From Mycolicibacterium neoaurum ATCC 25795 (GTDB lineage: Bacteria > Actinomycetota > Actinomycetes > Mycobacteriales > Mycobacteriaceae): a DNA stretch of 64,000 bases. Shown here piece by piece: positions 56,962 through 64,000 of the stretch. The notes under the pieces were generated by a model. That model was not told where the DNA came from and did no database searches. It worked only from the letters and a program-made list of their open reading frames with translations. Location of the stretch: NCBI RefSeq assembly GCF_000691525.1, contig NZ_JMDW01000008.1:124001-188000 (forward strand). Direction: 5' to 3'. A program made the position numbers and the translations under genes. Every line of letters starts with the position of its first letter. The stretch's first letter is position 1.

Positions 56962-57689
56962 CCGATCTGATCACCGGCGGCCCGCTGCTGCTGGCAGTCG
57001 GGCTGAGCCTGCTGGCCGGTCTGGTTTCCTTCGCCTCGCCGTGCGTGGTGCCGCTGGTGCCCGGCTATCTGTCCTATCTCGCCGCCATCTCCGGCGGCCC
57101 GGGCCGGTGGCGGGTGGCCGGTGCGGCCGGGCTGTTCGTCGCTGGCTTCACGGCGGTCTTCCTGCTCGGCAGCGTCGCGGTGTTGGGCATGACCACCGCG
57201 CTGATCACCAATCAGGAACTGCTGCAACGCATCGGCGGCGTCGTCACGATAGCGATGGGTCTGGTGTTCATCGGCTTGGTCCCCGCACTTCAGCGCGATA
57301 CCCGGTTCGCGCCGCGTCAGCTCTCGACCCTGGGCGGCGCGCCGCTACTGGGCGCGGTGTTCGCCCTCGGCTGGACGCCGTGCCTCGGGCCGACATTGAC
57401 CGCGGTGATCGCGGTGTCCTCGGCCACCGAGGGATCGGCGGTGGCGCGCGGCATCACGTTGGTGATCGCGTACTGCCTCGGACTCGGACTGCCGTTCGTC
57501 CTGCTTGCCTTCGGGTCGGCGCGGGCGGTGCGCGGGCTCGGCTGGTTGCGCGAGCACACCCGCGGCATCCAGATCTTCGGTGGTGTGCTCATGATCGGCG
57601 TCGGGGTCGCGCTGGTCACCGGACTGTGGGGTGATTTCGTGGCCTGGGTGCGCGACGCATTCGTCAGCGATGTGAGGTTGCCGATATGA
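56958..57689 (+). CDS. ccdA: CcdA-type thiol-disulfide membrane transporter
   Basis: A 243-residue membrane protein with six helices that carries reducing power across the membrane for cytochrome c maturation. The paired Cys residues are in [18 protein letters not shown] (helix 1) and [12 protein letters not shown] (helix 4), as required for electron shuttling. TTG 56958 overlaps the upstream stop; no better start is available. The stop overlaps resB as ATGA. Equivalent to Rv0527. Confidence 0.95.
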   Translation: MTDLITGGPLLLAVGLSLLAGLVSFASPCVVPLVPGYLSYLAAISGGPGRWRVAGAAGLFVAGFTAVFLLGSVAVLGMTTALITNQELLQRIGGVVTIAMGLVFIGLVPALQRDTRFAPRQLSTLGGAPLLGAVFALGWTPCLGPTLTAVIAVSSATEGSAVARGITLVIAYCLGLGLPFVLLAFGSARAVRGLGWLREHTRGIQIFGGVLMIGVGVALVTGLWGDFVAWVRDAFVSDVRLPI

Positions 57690-59239
57690 GATCGCTGCAA
57701 TCCATCTGGGCGTTGTTCCGGAACACCTGGCGCACGCTGACCTCGATGGGCACCGCGCTGGTGCTGCTGTTCCTGTTGGCCCTGGGCGCCATCCCCGGCG
57801 CGCTGCTACCGCAGCGCAGCCTCAACGCAGGCAAGGTCGACGAATATCTGGCCGATCACCCGACACTCGGGCCGTGGCTGGACCGGGTGCAGGCCTTCGA
57901 CGTCTTCTCCAGCTTCTGGTTCACCTCGATCTACGTCCTGCTGTTCGTCTCTCTGGTGGGTTGTCTTACCCCGCGGATGCTCGAACACGTGCGCAGTCTG
58001 CGCGCGGTGCCGGTGCCCGCACCGCGCAACCTGAGCCGGCTGCCCAAACACCACGAAGTCGATATCGACGGGGATGCAAGCCAATTGGCGGCGCAGGTCG
58101 ACGAGCGGTTGAAGGGCTGGCGGCGCATCACCCGCCGGGACGGCGAGGTCACCGAGATCTCGGCGGAAAAGGGCTACCTGCGCGAGTTCGGCAACATCGT
58201 CTTCCACTTCTCGCTGCTGGGTCTGCTGGTCGCCATCGCCGCAGGCAAGCTGTTCGGCTACGAGGGCAACGTCATCGTCATCGCCAACGGCGGACCCGGG
58301 TTCTGCTCGGCATCGCCGGCGGCCTTCGACTCGTTCCGGGCGGGAAACACCGTCGACGGAACCTCGCTGTACCCGATCTGCGTCAAGGTCAACGACTTCG
58401 ACGCCGACTATCTGCCCAGCGGACAGGCGGTCAGCTTCGCCGCCAACATCGAGTACCAGGCCGGCGAGGACCTGCAGAACGACGTGTGGAACGACTACCG
58501 ACTAGAGGTCAACCATCCGCTGCGCATCGCCGGGGACCGCATCTACCTGCAGGGCCACGGGTACGCACCGACCTTCACCGTCACCTTCCCGGACGGGCAG
58601 ACCCGCACCAATACCGTGCAGTTCCGGCCCGATGATCCGCTGACGCTGTTGTCCTCCGGTGTGGTGCGCGTCGATCCGCCGGCTGGCACCTATCCCGACC
58701 CCGACGAGCGTCGTAAACACCAGATCGCCATCCAGGGCCTTTTCGCGCCGACGGAGTTCCTGCACGGCACCCTGCTGTCGTCGAGCTTCCCGGCGCTGAA
58801 CAAGCCCGCGGTGGCCGTCGACATCTACCGCGGTGACGCCGGGCTGGACACCGGACGGCCCCAGTCCATCTTCGATCTGGACCCCCGCCTGATCGGCCAA
58901 GGACGGTTGAACAAGGAAGCCCGCGTCAACCTCACCGTCGGGCAGGAGACCCGGCTGGCCGACGGGACCACCGTCCGCTTCGACGGCGCGGTGCCGTTCA
59001 TCAACCTGCAGGTGTCCCACGATCCCGCCCAGGTGTGGGTGTTGGTGTTCGCGCTGACCATGATGGGCGGGCTGCTGGTGTCGCTGGTGGTGCGCCGGCG
59101 CCGCGTCTGGGTTCGAATTACCCCCGCGTCGGCGGGTACCGTGAGCGTCGAGCTGGGTGGACTTGCCCGCACCGACAACTCCGGGTGGGGCGACGAGTTC
59201 GAGAAGCTGACCGACCGGCTGCTCGCAGTAAAGGAATGA
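57686..59239 (+). CDS. resB: ResB-like cytochrome c biogenesis protein
   Basis: A 517-residue System II cytochrome c synthase subunit, which with ResC transports heme and attaches it to apocytochromes. Seen: N-terminal helix [28 protein letters not shown] (about residues 14-41), a second helix with [23 protein letters not shown], a third around [22 protein letters not shown], a long extracytoplasmic region, and a last helix [26 protein letters not shown] 57686 overlaps ccdA. resC starts 4 bp after the stop. Confidence 0.94.
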   Translation: MRSLQSIWALFRNTWRTLTSMGTALVLLFLLALGAIPGALLPQRSLNAGKVDEYLADHPTLGPWLDRVQAFDVFSSFWFTSIYVLLFVSLVGCLTPRMLEHVRSLRAVPVPAPRNLSRLPKHHEVDIDGDASQLAAQVDERLKGWRRITRRDGEVTEISAEKGYLREFGNIVFHFSLLGLLVAIAAGKLFGYEGNVIVIANGGPGFCSASPAAFDSFRAGNTVDGTSLYPICVKVNDFDADYLPSGQAVSFAANIEYQAGEDLQNDVWNDYRLEVNHPLRIAGDRIYLQGHGYAPTFTVTFPDGQTRTNTVQFRPDDPLTLLSSGVVRVDPPAGTYPDPDERRKHQIAIQGLFAPTEFLHGTLLSSSFPALNKPAVAVDIYRGDAGLDTGRPQSIFDLDPRLIGQGRLNKEARVNLTVGQETRLADGTTVRFDGAVPFINLQVSHDPAQVWVLVFALTMMGGLLVSLVVRRRRVWVRITPASAGTVSVELGGLARTDNSGWGDEFEKLTDRLLAVKE

Positions 59240-59243
59240 ACAC

Positions 59244-60230
59244 GTGAACAGCACCGACATCGACCTCGGCCTGGCCCGCTATTCGGACTGGGCGTTCACC
59301 TCGTCGGTGGTGGTGCTGACGCTGGCACTGTTGCTGCTGGCCGTCGAACTGGCCTACTCCCGCAGCCGCAAGGTCGAGGCACGGGAACTGGTGGGTGCTG
59401 CCGGCGGGCCCGCCATCACTGTCGACGCGACCAGTGACACCCCCGGTCGCGTCATCGAGGGGCCGGTCCGTTCGGCCGACGAACGCATCGGTCGTGCCGG
59501 GGTGGCGCTGAGCTACGCGGGCATCGTCCTGCTGGCGACCTGCATCGTGTTACGCGGTCTGTCCACGGCGCGCGTGCCGTGGGGCAACATGTACGAGTTC
59601 ATCAACCTGACCTGCTTCTCGGGCCTGGTCGCCGCCGCGGTGGTGCTGCGCAAGCCGCAGTACCGGGTGCTGTGGGTTTTCGTGCTGGCGCCCACCCTGA
59701 TCCTGCTCACGGTGTCGGGGAAGTGGCTCTACACCCACGCCGCGCCGGTGATGCCCGCACTGCAGTCCTACTGGCTGCCCATTCACGTCTCGGTGGTCAG
59801 CCTGGGATCCGGGGTGTTCTTGGTGGCCGGCGTCGCGAGCCTGCTGTTCCTGCTCAAGATGTCGCCGCTGGCCGAGAAGAACAACGGGCTCGGCCGAGTC
59901 ATCGAGAAGCTGCCCGATGCCCAGCTGCTCGACCGCATCGCCTACCGCACCACCATCTTCGCGTTCCCGGTCTTCGGGTTCGGCGTCATCTTCGGCGCCA
60001 TCTGGGCCGAGGAGGCGTGGGGCAGGTACTGGGGCTGGGATCCCAAGGAGACGGTGTCGTTCATCGCCTGGGTCGTCTATGCCGCCTATCTGCACGCCCG
60101 GTCGACCGCGGGCTGGCGGGACAAGAAGGCCGCCTGGATCAACGTCGTCGGCTTCGTGGCGATGGTGTTCAACCTGTTCTTCATCAATCTGGTGACGGTG
60201 GGCCTGCACTCGTATGCGGGGGTGGGCTGA
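59244..60230 (+). CDS. ccsA: ResC/CcsA-like cytochrome c biogenesis heme handling protein
   Basis: A 328-residue membrane protein with eight or so helices. The heme-binding tryptophan-rich WWD-type motif reads EEAWGRYWGWDPKETVSFIAW at about residues 256-276. The His residues needed for heme presentation are in IHVSVVSLGSG and near the end (VGLHSYAGVG). GTG 59244. It works with ResB (System II). The next gene starts 4 bp after the stop. Equivalent to Rv0529. Confidence 0.95.
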   Translation: MNSTDIDLGLARYSDWAFTSSVVVLTLALLLLAVELAYSRSRKVEARELVGAAGGPAITVDATSDTPGRVIEGPVRSADERIGRAGVALSYAGIVLLATCIVLRGLSTARVPWGNMYEFINLTCFSGLVAAAVVLRKPQYRVLWVFVLAPTLILLTVSGKWLYTHAAPVMPALQSYWLPIHVSVVSLGSGVFLVAGVASLLFLLKMSPLAEKNNGLGRVIEKLPDAQLLDRIAYRTTIFAFPVFGFGVIFGAIWAEEAWGRYWGWDPKETVSFIAWVVYAAYLHARSTAGWRDKKAAWINVVGFVAMVFNLFFINLVTVGLHSYAGVG

Positions 60231-60233
60231 CCG

Positions 60234-61319
60234 GTGTCTTTCGGCGGCGAACAGCAGCACGTGAGCTTCCGTGATCAGCAGCGCTTTGTCGATCCGGCGC
60301 AGGAGGTGCCGCCGGAGTGGACGGCGCCGACGCCGCCGCGCGGATTCCCCGCGCTGACGCAGGAACCGCCGCCGCAGACGAGCCCGGTGCCGTTGCCCGC
60401 CCCGTATCTGGACCTGTCCACCGTCGCACTGCTGGGCAGGCCCGAGCAGGCACCGTCCCGCGGCTGGCGGCGCTGGGTGTATCTGGCCTCGTTCAAGCAC
60501 ATCAACCCCGGTGAGAGCCCGAAGGTCACCGATCAGCTGGCGCTACGCGAGCAGGCCGCCCGTCCGCTGCGCGGCTGCTACCGCATCGCGGTGCTCTCGC
60601 AGAAGGGCGGTGTCGGCAAGACCACCGTCACGGCCACGCTGGGCGCCACCTTCGCCGCGACCCGCGGTGACCGTGTGATCGCGGTGGACGCCAACCCCGA
60701 TCGCGGCACGCTCAGCCAGAAGGTGCCGCTGGAAACCCCGGCGACCGTGCGGCACCTGCTGCGCGACGCGGAGGGCATCGCGAGCTACAGCGATGTCCGG
60801 CGGTACACCTCGCAGGGTGCCAGCCGGCTGGAAGTGCTTGCCTCAGAATCGGATCCGGCCGTCTCCGAGGCCTTCAGCCAGGAGGATTACACCAGGACCG
60901 TCGATCTGCTGGAGCGGTACTACAGCCTGGTGCTCACCGACTGCGGCACCGGCATGCTGCATTCGGCGATGGCAGCGGTGTTGTCGAAGGCCGATGTGCT
61001 GATCGTGGTCAGTTCCGGGTCGGTGGACGGTGCGCGATCGGCGTCGGCAACCCTGGACTGGTTGGACGCGCATGGCCATCAAGATCTGGTGCGCGGTGCC
61101 ATCGCCGTGGTCAACGGGGTGCGCCCGCGCTCGGGCAAGGTGGATCTGGAGAAGGTCGTCGATCATTTCGCCCGGCGGTGCCGAGCGGTGCAGCAGTTGC
61201 CCTTCGACCCGCATTTGGAGGAGGGCGCGGAGATCGAGCTGGAGAGGTTGAAGCCGCAGACGCGTGAGGCGTTGTTGCGGCTGGCCGCGGTGGTGGCCGC
61301 CGGGTTCCCCGGCAATTGA
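60234..61319 (+). CDS. ParA/MinD-like P-loop ATPase (Rv0530-like)
   Basis: A 361-residue ATPase. A Pro-rich N-terminal part (about 1-110, with PPEWTAPTPPRGFP) precedes a ParA/MinD domain with deviant Walker A KGGVGKTT at about residues 124-131, DANPDRGTL, and Walker B LVLTDCGTG. Such architecture resembles EspI/ESX-linked or MinD-type proteins in actinobacteria. Its presence at the end of the cytochrome c maturation operon is conserved (Rv0530), but the role is unknown. GTG 60234. Confidence 0.88.
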   Translation: MSFGGEQQHVSFRDQQRFVDPAQEVPPEWTAPTPPRGFPALTQEPPPQTSPVPLPAPYLDLSTVALLGRPEQAPSRGWRRWVYLASFKHINPGESPKVTDQLALREQAARPLRGCYRIAVLSQKGGVGKTTVTATLGATFAATRGDRVIAVDANPDRGTLSQKVPLETPATVRHLLRDAEGIASYSDVRRYTSQGASRLEVLASESDPAVSEAFSQEDYTRTVDLLERYYSLVLTDCGTGMLHSAMAAVLSKADVLIVVSSGSVDGARSASATLDWLDAHGHQDLVRGAIAVVNGVRPRSGKVDLEKVVDHFARRCRAVQQLPFDPHLEEGAEIELERLKPQTREALLRLAAVVAAGFPGN

Positions 61320-61342
61320 GCCCCGCCGGGTTCCCCGGGCTC
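61297..61342. repeat. Duplicated 16 bp and hairpin between convergent genes
   Basis: CCGCCGGGTTCCCCGG occurs at 61297-61312 and 61323-61338, spanning the stop codon of the ATPase gene. With GAGCCC (61318-61323) and the CGGGCTC just after the second copy it can form a hairpin that may terminate both converging genes. Confidence 0.5.
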
Positions 61343-61344
61343 GC

Positions 61345-61506
61345 TTAGCTGCGTGGGTTGTCGCCGGGGTTGATCCGGCGCAGGAAATCGGGATCGTCAT
61401 CGGGCCCGATCACGCGCGGGCGCGGGCGGTTTGCCGACGCGCGCAACAGTCGCCATGTCACAAGGGCTAGCCCGGTCACTACCAGGACCAGGAGTAAGTA
61501 CTGCAA
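61345..61506 (-). CDS. Small single-helix membrane protein (Rv0530A-like)
   Basis: A 53-residue protein with one hydrophobic helix (about residues 2-20, QYLLLVLVVTGLALVTWRLL) followed by a polar tail with DDDPDFLRRINPGDNPRS. The start TTG 61506 is supported by a strong AAGGAGG exactly 6 bp upstream, which is why the longer open frame is rejected. Similar small proteins occur at this site in mycobacteria. Function unknown. Confidence 0.75.
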   Translation of the reverse strand: MQYLLLVLVVTGLALVTWRLLRASANRPRPRVIGPDDDPDFLRRINPGDNPRS

Positions 61507-61556
61507 CGAAAACCTCCTTACTCCGAATATACGCGCCCGCTCGGTAGGCTCGGGCC

Positions 61557-61859
61557 GTGTCTGATTCTCGACCGGGTGCCCGGATGCTGCGTGACGTCGG
61601 AGCCTATCTTCTGGCGCGGTTGGCCTTGGCGGCCGTGTTGACCGCGGTGATTCTCGGTGCGGGACATCTGGTCGGGTTGCGCGAGTTCCCCGTCGTCGTC
61701 GCGGTGTTGTTCGCCATCGTGTTGGCGCTGCCGTTGGGTATCTGGGTGTTCGCACCCCTGCGTCGCAGGGCCACCCTGAGCATTGCCGAGTTCGACGAGC
61801 AACGCCGCCGGGACAAGGAGACATTGCAGGCCCGGTTGCGCGGCGAGGACACCACCTGA
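61557..61859 (+). CDS. DUF4229 membrane protein (Rv0531-like)
   Basis: A 100-residue protein with two hydrophobic helices (about residues 17-40 and 45-66) and a charged C-terminal tail (FDEQRRRDKETLQARLRGEDTT). It matches the DUF4229 pattern RLALAAVLTAVILG...GIWVFAPLRRRA. GTG 61557 is 50 bp from the divergent Rv0530A-like start. Function unknown. Confidence 0.82.
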   Translation: MSDSRPGARMLRDVGAYLLARLALAAVLTAVILGAGHLVGLREFPVVVAVLFAIVLALPLGIWVFAPLRRRATLSIAEFDEQRRRDKETLQARLRGEDTT

Positions 61860-61889
61860 CTTGAGTGTGCCGTAGCGTCCGGGTGTTGC

Positions 61890-64000
61890 ATGGCCCTCGT
61901 GACGACGACGTTGAGCGACTCCGACTACGCCCGTGCCGAACAGATGCTGGCCCCGTACCGGGCGCGGCGGGTGCCAGGAAGCAAGCTCGTGCCGCAGTGG
62001 ATGGCCGCGGGGGAACGCTTCTGGTACCAGGTGGGCAATCGTTACGTGGCGGTCGACCCGGACCGCCGAACCCGCGCCGACGCCTTCGATCACGACGGGT
62101 TGGCCGCGGCGCTGTCGGTGGCTGCCGGGCAGCCCGCCACCGGCGCCGACCTGCCCATCTCGGCGGTGGAGATCGGCGCTGACGGCTCGGTGGTGTTCAA
62201 CGCCTTCGGCGCGCGCTGGCAGTGGGCCGACGGACAGCTGACGCCATCCACCGCGCAGGCACCGGTGCCCGGCGAGGTGCCGTCACCGGACGGCACGTGG
62301 ATCGCGTTTCGCCGCGACGGCAATATCTGGGTCCGCGACTCCGATGGTGCGGAGTTCGCGCTGACCGATGATGCCGCAGATGATTTCGATTACGGCGGAT
62401 TGCCTGGGACGACCGGGATGCGTTCACTGTTCCGGTTGCTCGGTCTACCTTCTCCGGCGGTGTTGCAGTGGTCGCCGGACTCGACCCGAATCCTGGTGCA
62501 GCGCATCGATCAACGTGAGGTTCCCGAGCTCGTGCTCGTCGAATCGAGCCCGCCCGACGGTGGCCGGCCGGTCGAGCATCGCACCAAATACAGCATGCCC
62601 GGCGAGCCGACCGTCGCGACGATGACGTGGAATGTTCTCGACGTGCGTGAGCGCACAGTCGTTCGGCAGCAGGATGTCCCGAGGATCATCATGCACAACA
62701 CCGCGCTGGTGTACGCCTGGTGGAGCGGTGCGAATGACATCTACTACCTGCACCACTCCCGCGATGCCCGCACCCTGGAATTGCGTCGCCTGGACCCGAT
62801 GACAGGCGCGGTTACCACACTGATCAGTGAAACGGGCTCGACCCGGGTAGATCCGACCGTCCTGCTGGGCGACCCGCATATGGTGCGCATCCTCGGCACC
62901 GGCGAGGTGCTGTGGTGGTCGCAACGTGACGGTTGGGGGCATCTGTACCTGTACTCGGCGGACGGTGTCGAGTGCTCACAGATCACGAAGGGGCAGTGGC
63001 TCGTTCGCTCGGTGCTCTGGGTGGACGAGAACGCCAGGCAGGTGTGGTTCGTCGCCGGCGGGCTGGTCGACGATGATCCATACGTTCGGCAGATCTGTCG
63101 AATCGATCTGGACGGCACCAATTTCACCCGGCTGACCGACGACACTCTCGATCACGACGCGGTCGCCCCGGCCGAGGGCGGTTACCTCGTGGACCGGGCG
63201 TCCGGCCCGAGCAGGCCGCCGCGGTCGGTGGTCCTGGCCGGCGACGGCCGCGAGGTGGTCGTCCTGGAGGAACCCGGCACCGAGGCGCTCGAGGCGCTCG
63301 GTTGGCGCCCGCCGGAGCGGTTCCGCGCCACCGCCGCGGACGGTCAGACGCCGATCTACGGGCTGCTGTGGCGGCCACACGAGTTCGATCCACAGCGGCG
63401 GTACCCGATCATCGAACACACCTATCCAGGACCGCAGAACTACCGCGCCGAACCGGTTTTCGATGCCATGCACCACGGCGAACCGGAGGCCTACGCCGCC
63501 CTCGGGTTCGCGGTGGTGGCCGTCGATGGTCGGGGAACTGCGGCCCGTGGCAAGGCCTTTCACGACCACTCCTACGGCGACCTCGGCAATGCCGGCGCCC
63601 TCGACGATCATGTGGCCGCCATCAGGCAGCTCGGTCACCGGCATCCGTGGCTGGACACCACCCGCGTCGGTATCACCGGCCAGTCCGCGGGTGCCTTCGC
63701 CGCCGCGCGGGCGCTGCTGATGTACCCCGATTTCTATCGTGTGGCCGTGGCGACCTCGGGTAATCACGACAACGCTGTCAACCTGGCGATGTGGGCCGAG
63801 CACTACCACGGTGATGTCAGTGCCGAAGGCAAGCGGGCGATCTCGAACGCGAGCCTGGCCGAGAACCTGCGGGGCAAGCTGCTGTTGATCCACGGTGAAC
63901 TCGACGACAATGCCCACCCGTACATGACCATGCGACTGGTCGACGCCTTGATCAAGGCGGACAAGGATTTCGACCTGATCATCATCCCGGGTGCCGAACA
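61890..64000 (+). CDS. S9 family dipeptidyl peptidase-like serine peptidase, cut by window edge
   Basis: 703 residues of an S9B/C-type peptidase run off the right edge. Residues 1-450 form a DPP IV-like beta-propeller with repeated W/F-D strands (WIAFRRDGNIWVRDSDG, VLQWSPDSTRILVQRIDQ). The hydrolase domain has nucleophile Ser in GITGQSAGAFAAARA (about residue 600) and Asp in LLIHGELDDNAHP (about residue 675). The catalytic His in PGAEH is just cut off at base 64000. No signal peptide is seen, so it is likely cytosolic. ATG 61890. Confidence 0.92.
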   Translation, partial: MALVTTTLSDSDYARAEQMLAPYRARRVPGSKLVPQWMAAGERFWYQVGNRYVAVDPDRRTRADAFDHDGLAAALSVAAGQPATGADLPISAVEIGADGSVVFNAFGARWQWADGQLTPSTAQAPVPGEVPSPDGTWIAFRRDGNIWVRDSDGAEFALTDDAADDFDYGGLPGTTGMRSLFRLLGLPSPAVLQWSPDSTRILVQRIDQREVPELVLVESSPPDGGRPVEHRTKYSMPGEPTVATMTWNVLDVRERTVVRQQDVPRIIMHNTALVYAWWSGANDIYYLHHSRDARTLELRRLDPMTGAVTTLISETGSTRVDPTVLLGDPHMVRILGTGEVLWWSQRDGWGHLYLYSADGVECSQITKGQWLVRSVLWVDENARQVWFVAGGLVDDDPYVRQICRIDLDGTNFTRLTDDTLDHDAVAPAEGGYLVDRASGPSRPPRSVVLAGDGREVVVLEEPGTEALEALGWRPPERFRATAADGQTPIYGLLWRPHEFDPQRRYPIIEHTYPGPQNYRAEPVFDAMHHGEPEAYAALGFAVVAVDGRGTAARGKAFHDHSYGDLGNAGALDDHVAAIRQLGHRHPWLDTTRVGITGQSAGAFAAARALLMYPDFYRVAVATSGNHDNAVNLAMWAEHYHGDVSAEGKRAISNASLAENLRGKLLLIHGELDDNAHPYMTMRLVDALIKADKDFDLIIIPGAE

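Overview
The window is a 64 kb stretch of GC-rich chromosome from a mycobacterium, most likely a fast-growing Mycolicibacterium-type species. The evidence is the gene content (mycolic acid cyclopropane synthase family methyltransferases, WS/DGAT acyltransferase, HbhA, mycothiol MshA, SenX3-RegX3, LprQ-type L,D-transpeptidase, DUF222/13E12 HNH protein), the frequent GTG/TTG starts and leaderless promoters, and gene order that follows M. tuberculosis Rv0457c-Rv0531 almost gene for gene. The comparison with M. tuberculosis is from memory, not from a search. The species cannot be named from the sequence alone. No rRNA, tRNA, CRISPR array, prophage or complete insertion sequence was seen.

Layout. 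1-5.9 kb: minus-strand lipid genes (a WS/DGAT cut by the window edge, a prolyl oligopeptidase, two tandem cyclopropane mycolic acid synthase-like genes) plus an orphan DUF779 gene. 6-19.4 kb: lpdC, a diguanylate cyclase, the RamB-isocitrate lyase glyoxylate module with fadB2 and umaA, a PPK2 kinase with a TetR regulator, and an XRE regulator-hbhA-DUF2516 cluster. 19.7-25.5 kb: envelope genes including an LmeA-like DUF2993 protein, a nitrilase, murB and an L,D-transpeptidase. 25.5-32.5 kb: SDR, then a ROK regulator-mshA-YbjN-gpmA run preceded by a tiny polycysteine leader ORF, then senX3-regX3. 32.5-43.3 kb: ppx, proC, the 33-codon bS22 ribosomal protein gene, a degenerate epimerase, an acyltransferase, and a small accessory insert carrying an AbiEi/DUF559-type nuclease gene between two copies of a 56 bp palindromic element. 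43.4-49.9 kb: the overlapping hemA-hemC-hemD-hemB operon and small membrane proteins. 49.9-54.3 kb: accessory genes (13E12-type HNH protein, MpaB-type oxygenase with TetR). 54.4-61.3 kb: hemL and a translationally coupled cytochrome c maturation operon (TlpA-like lipoprotein, CcdA, ResB, ResC, ParA-like ATPase). The right edge cuts an S9 dipeptidyl peptidase gene just before its catalytic histidine.

How it fits together. The two heme blocks (hemACDB, hemL) lie beside the genes that attach heme to cytochromes c. RamB sits next to its expected target icl, and RamB-like boxes occur at both promoters. The mycothiol gene mshA lies downstream of a leaderless ORF with four consecutive Cys codons, which suggests cysteine-responsive attenuation of thiol synthesis. 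The most interesting items are this polycysteine leader, the nuclease gene flanked by palindromic repeats, the MIRU-like insert with a coupled 27-codon ORF between mshA and the YbjN gene, and the bS22 gene, which is too short for normal gene calling.
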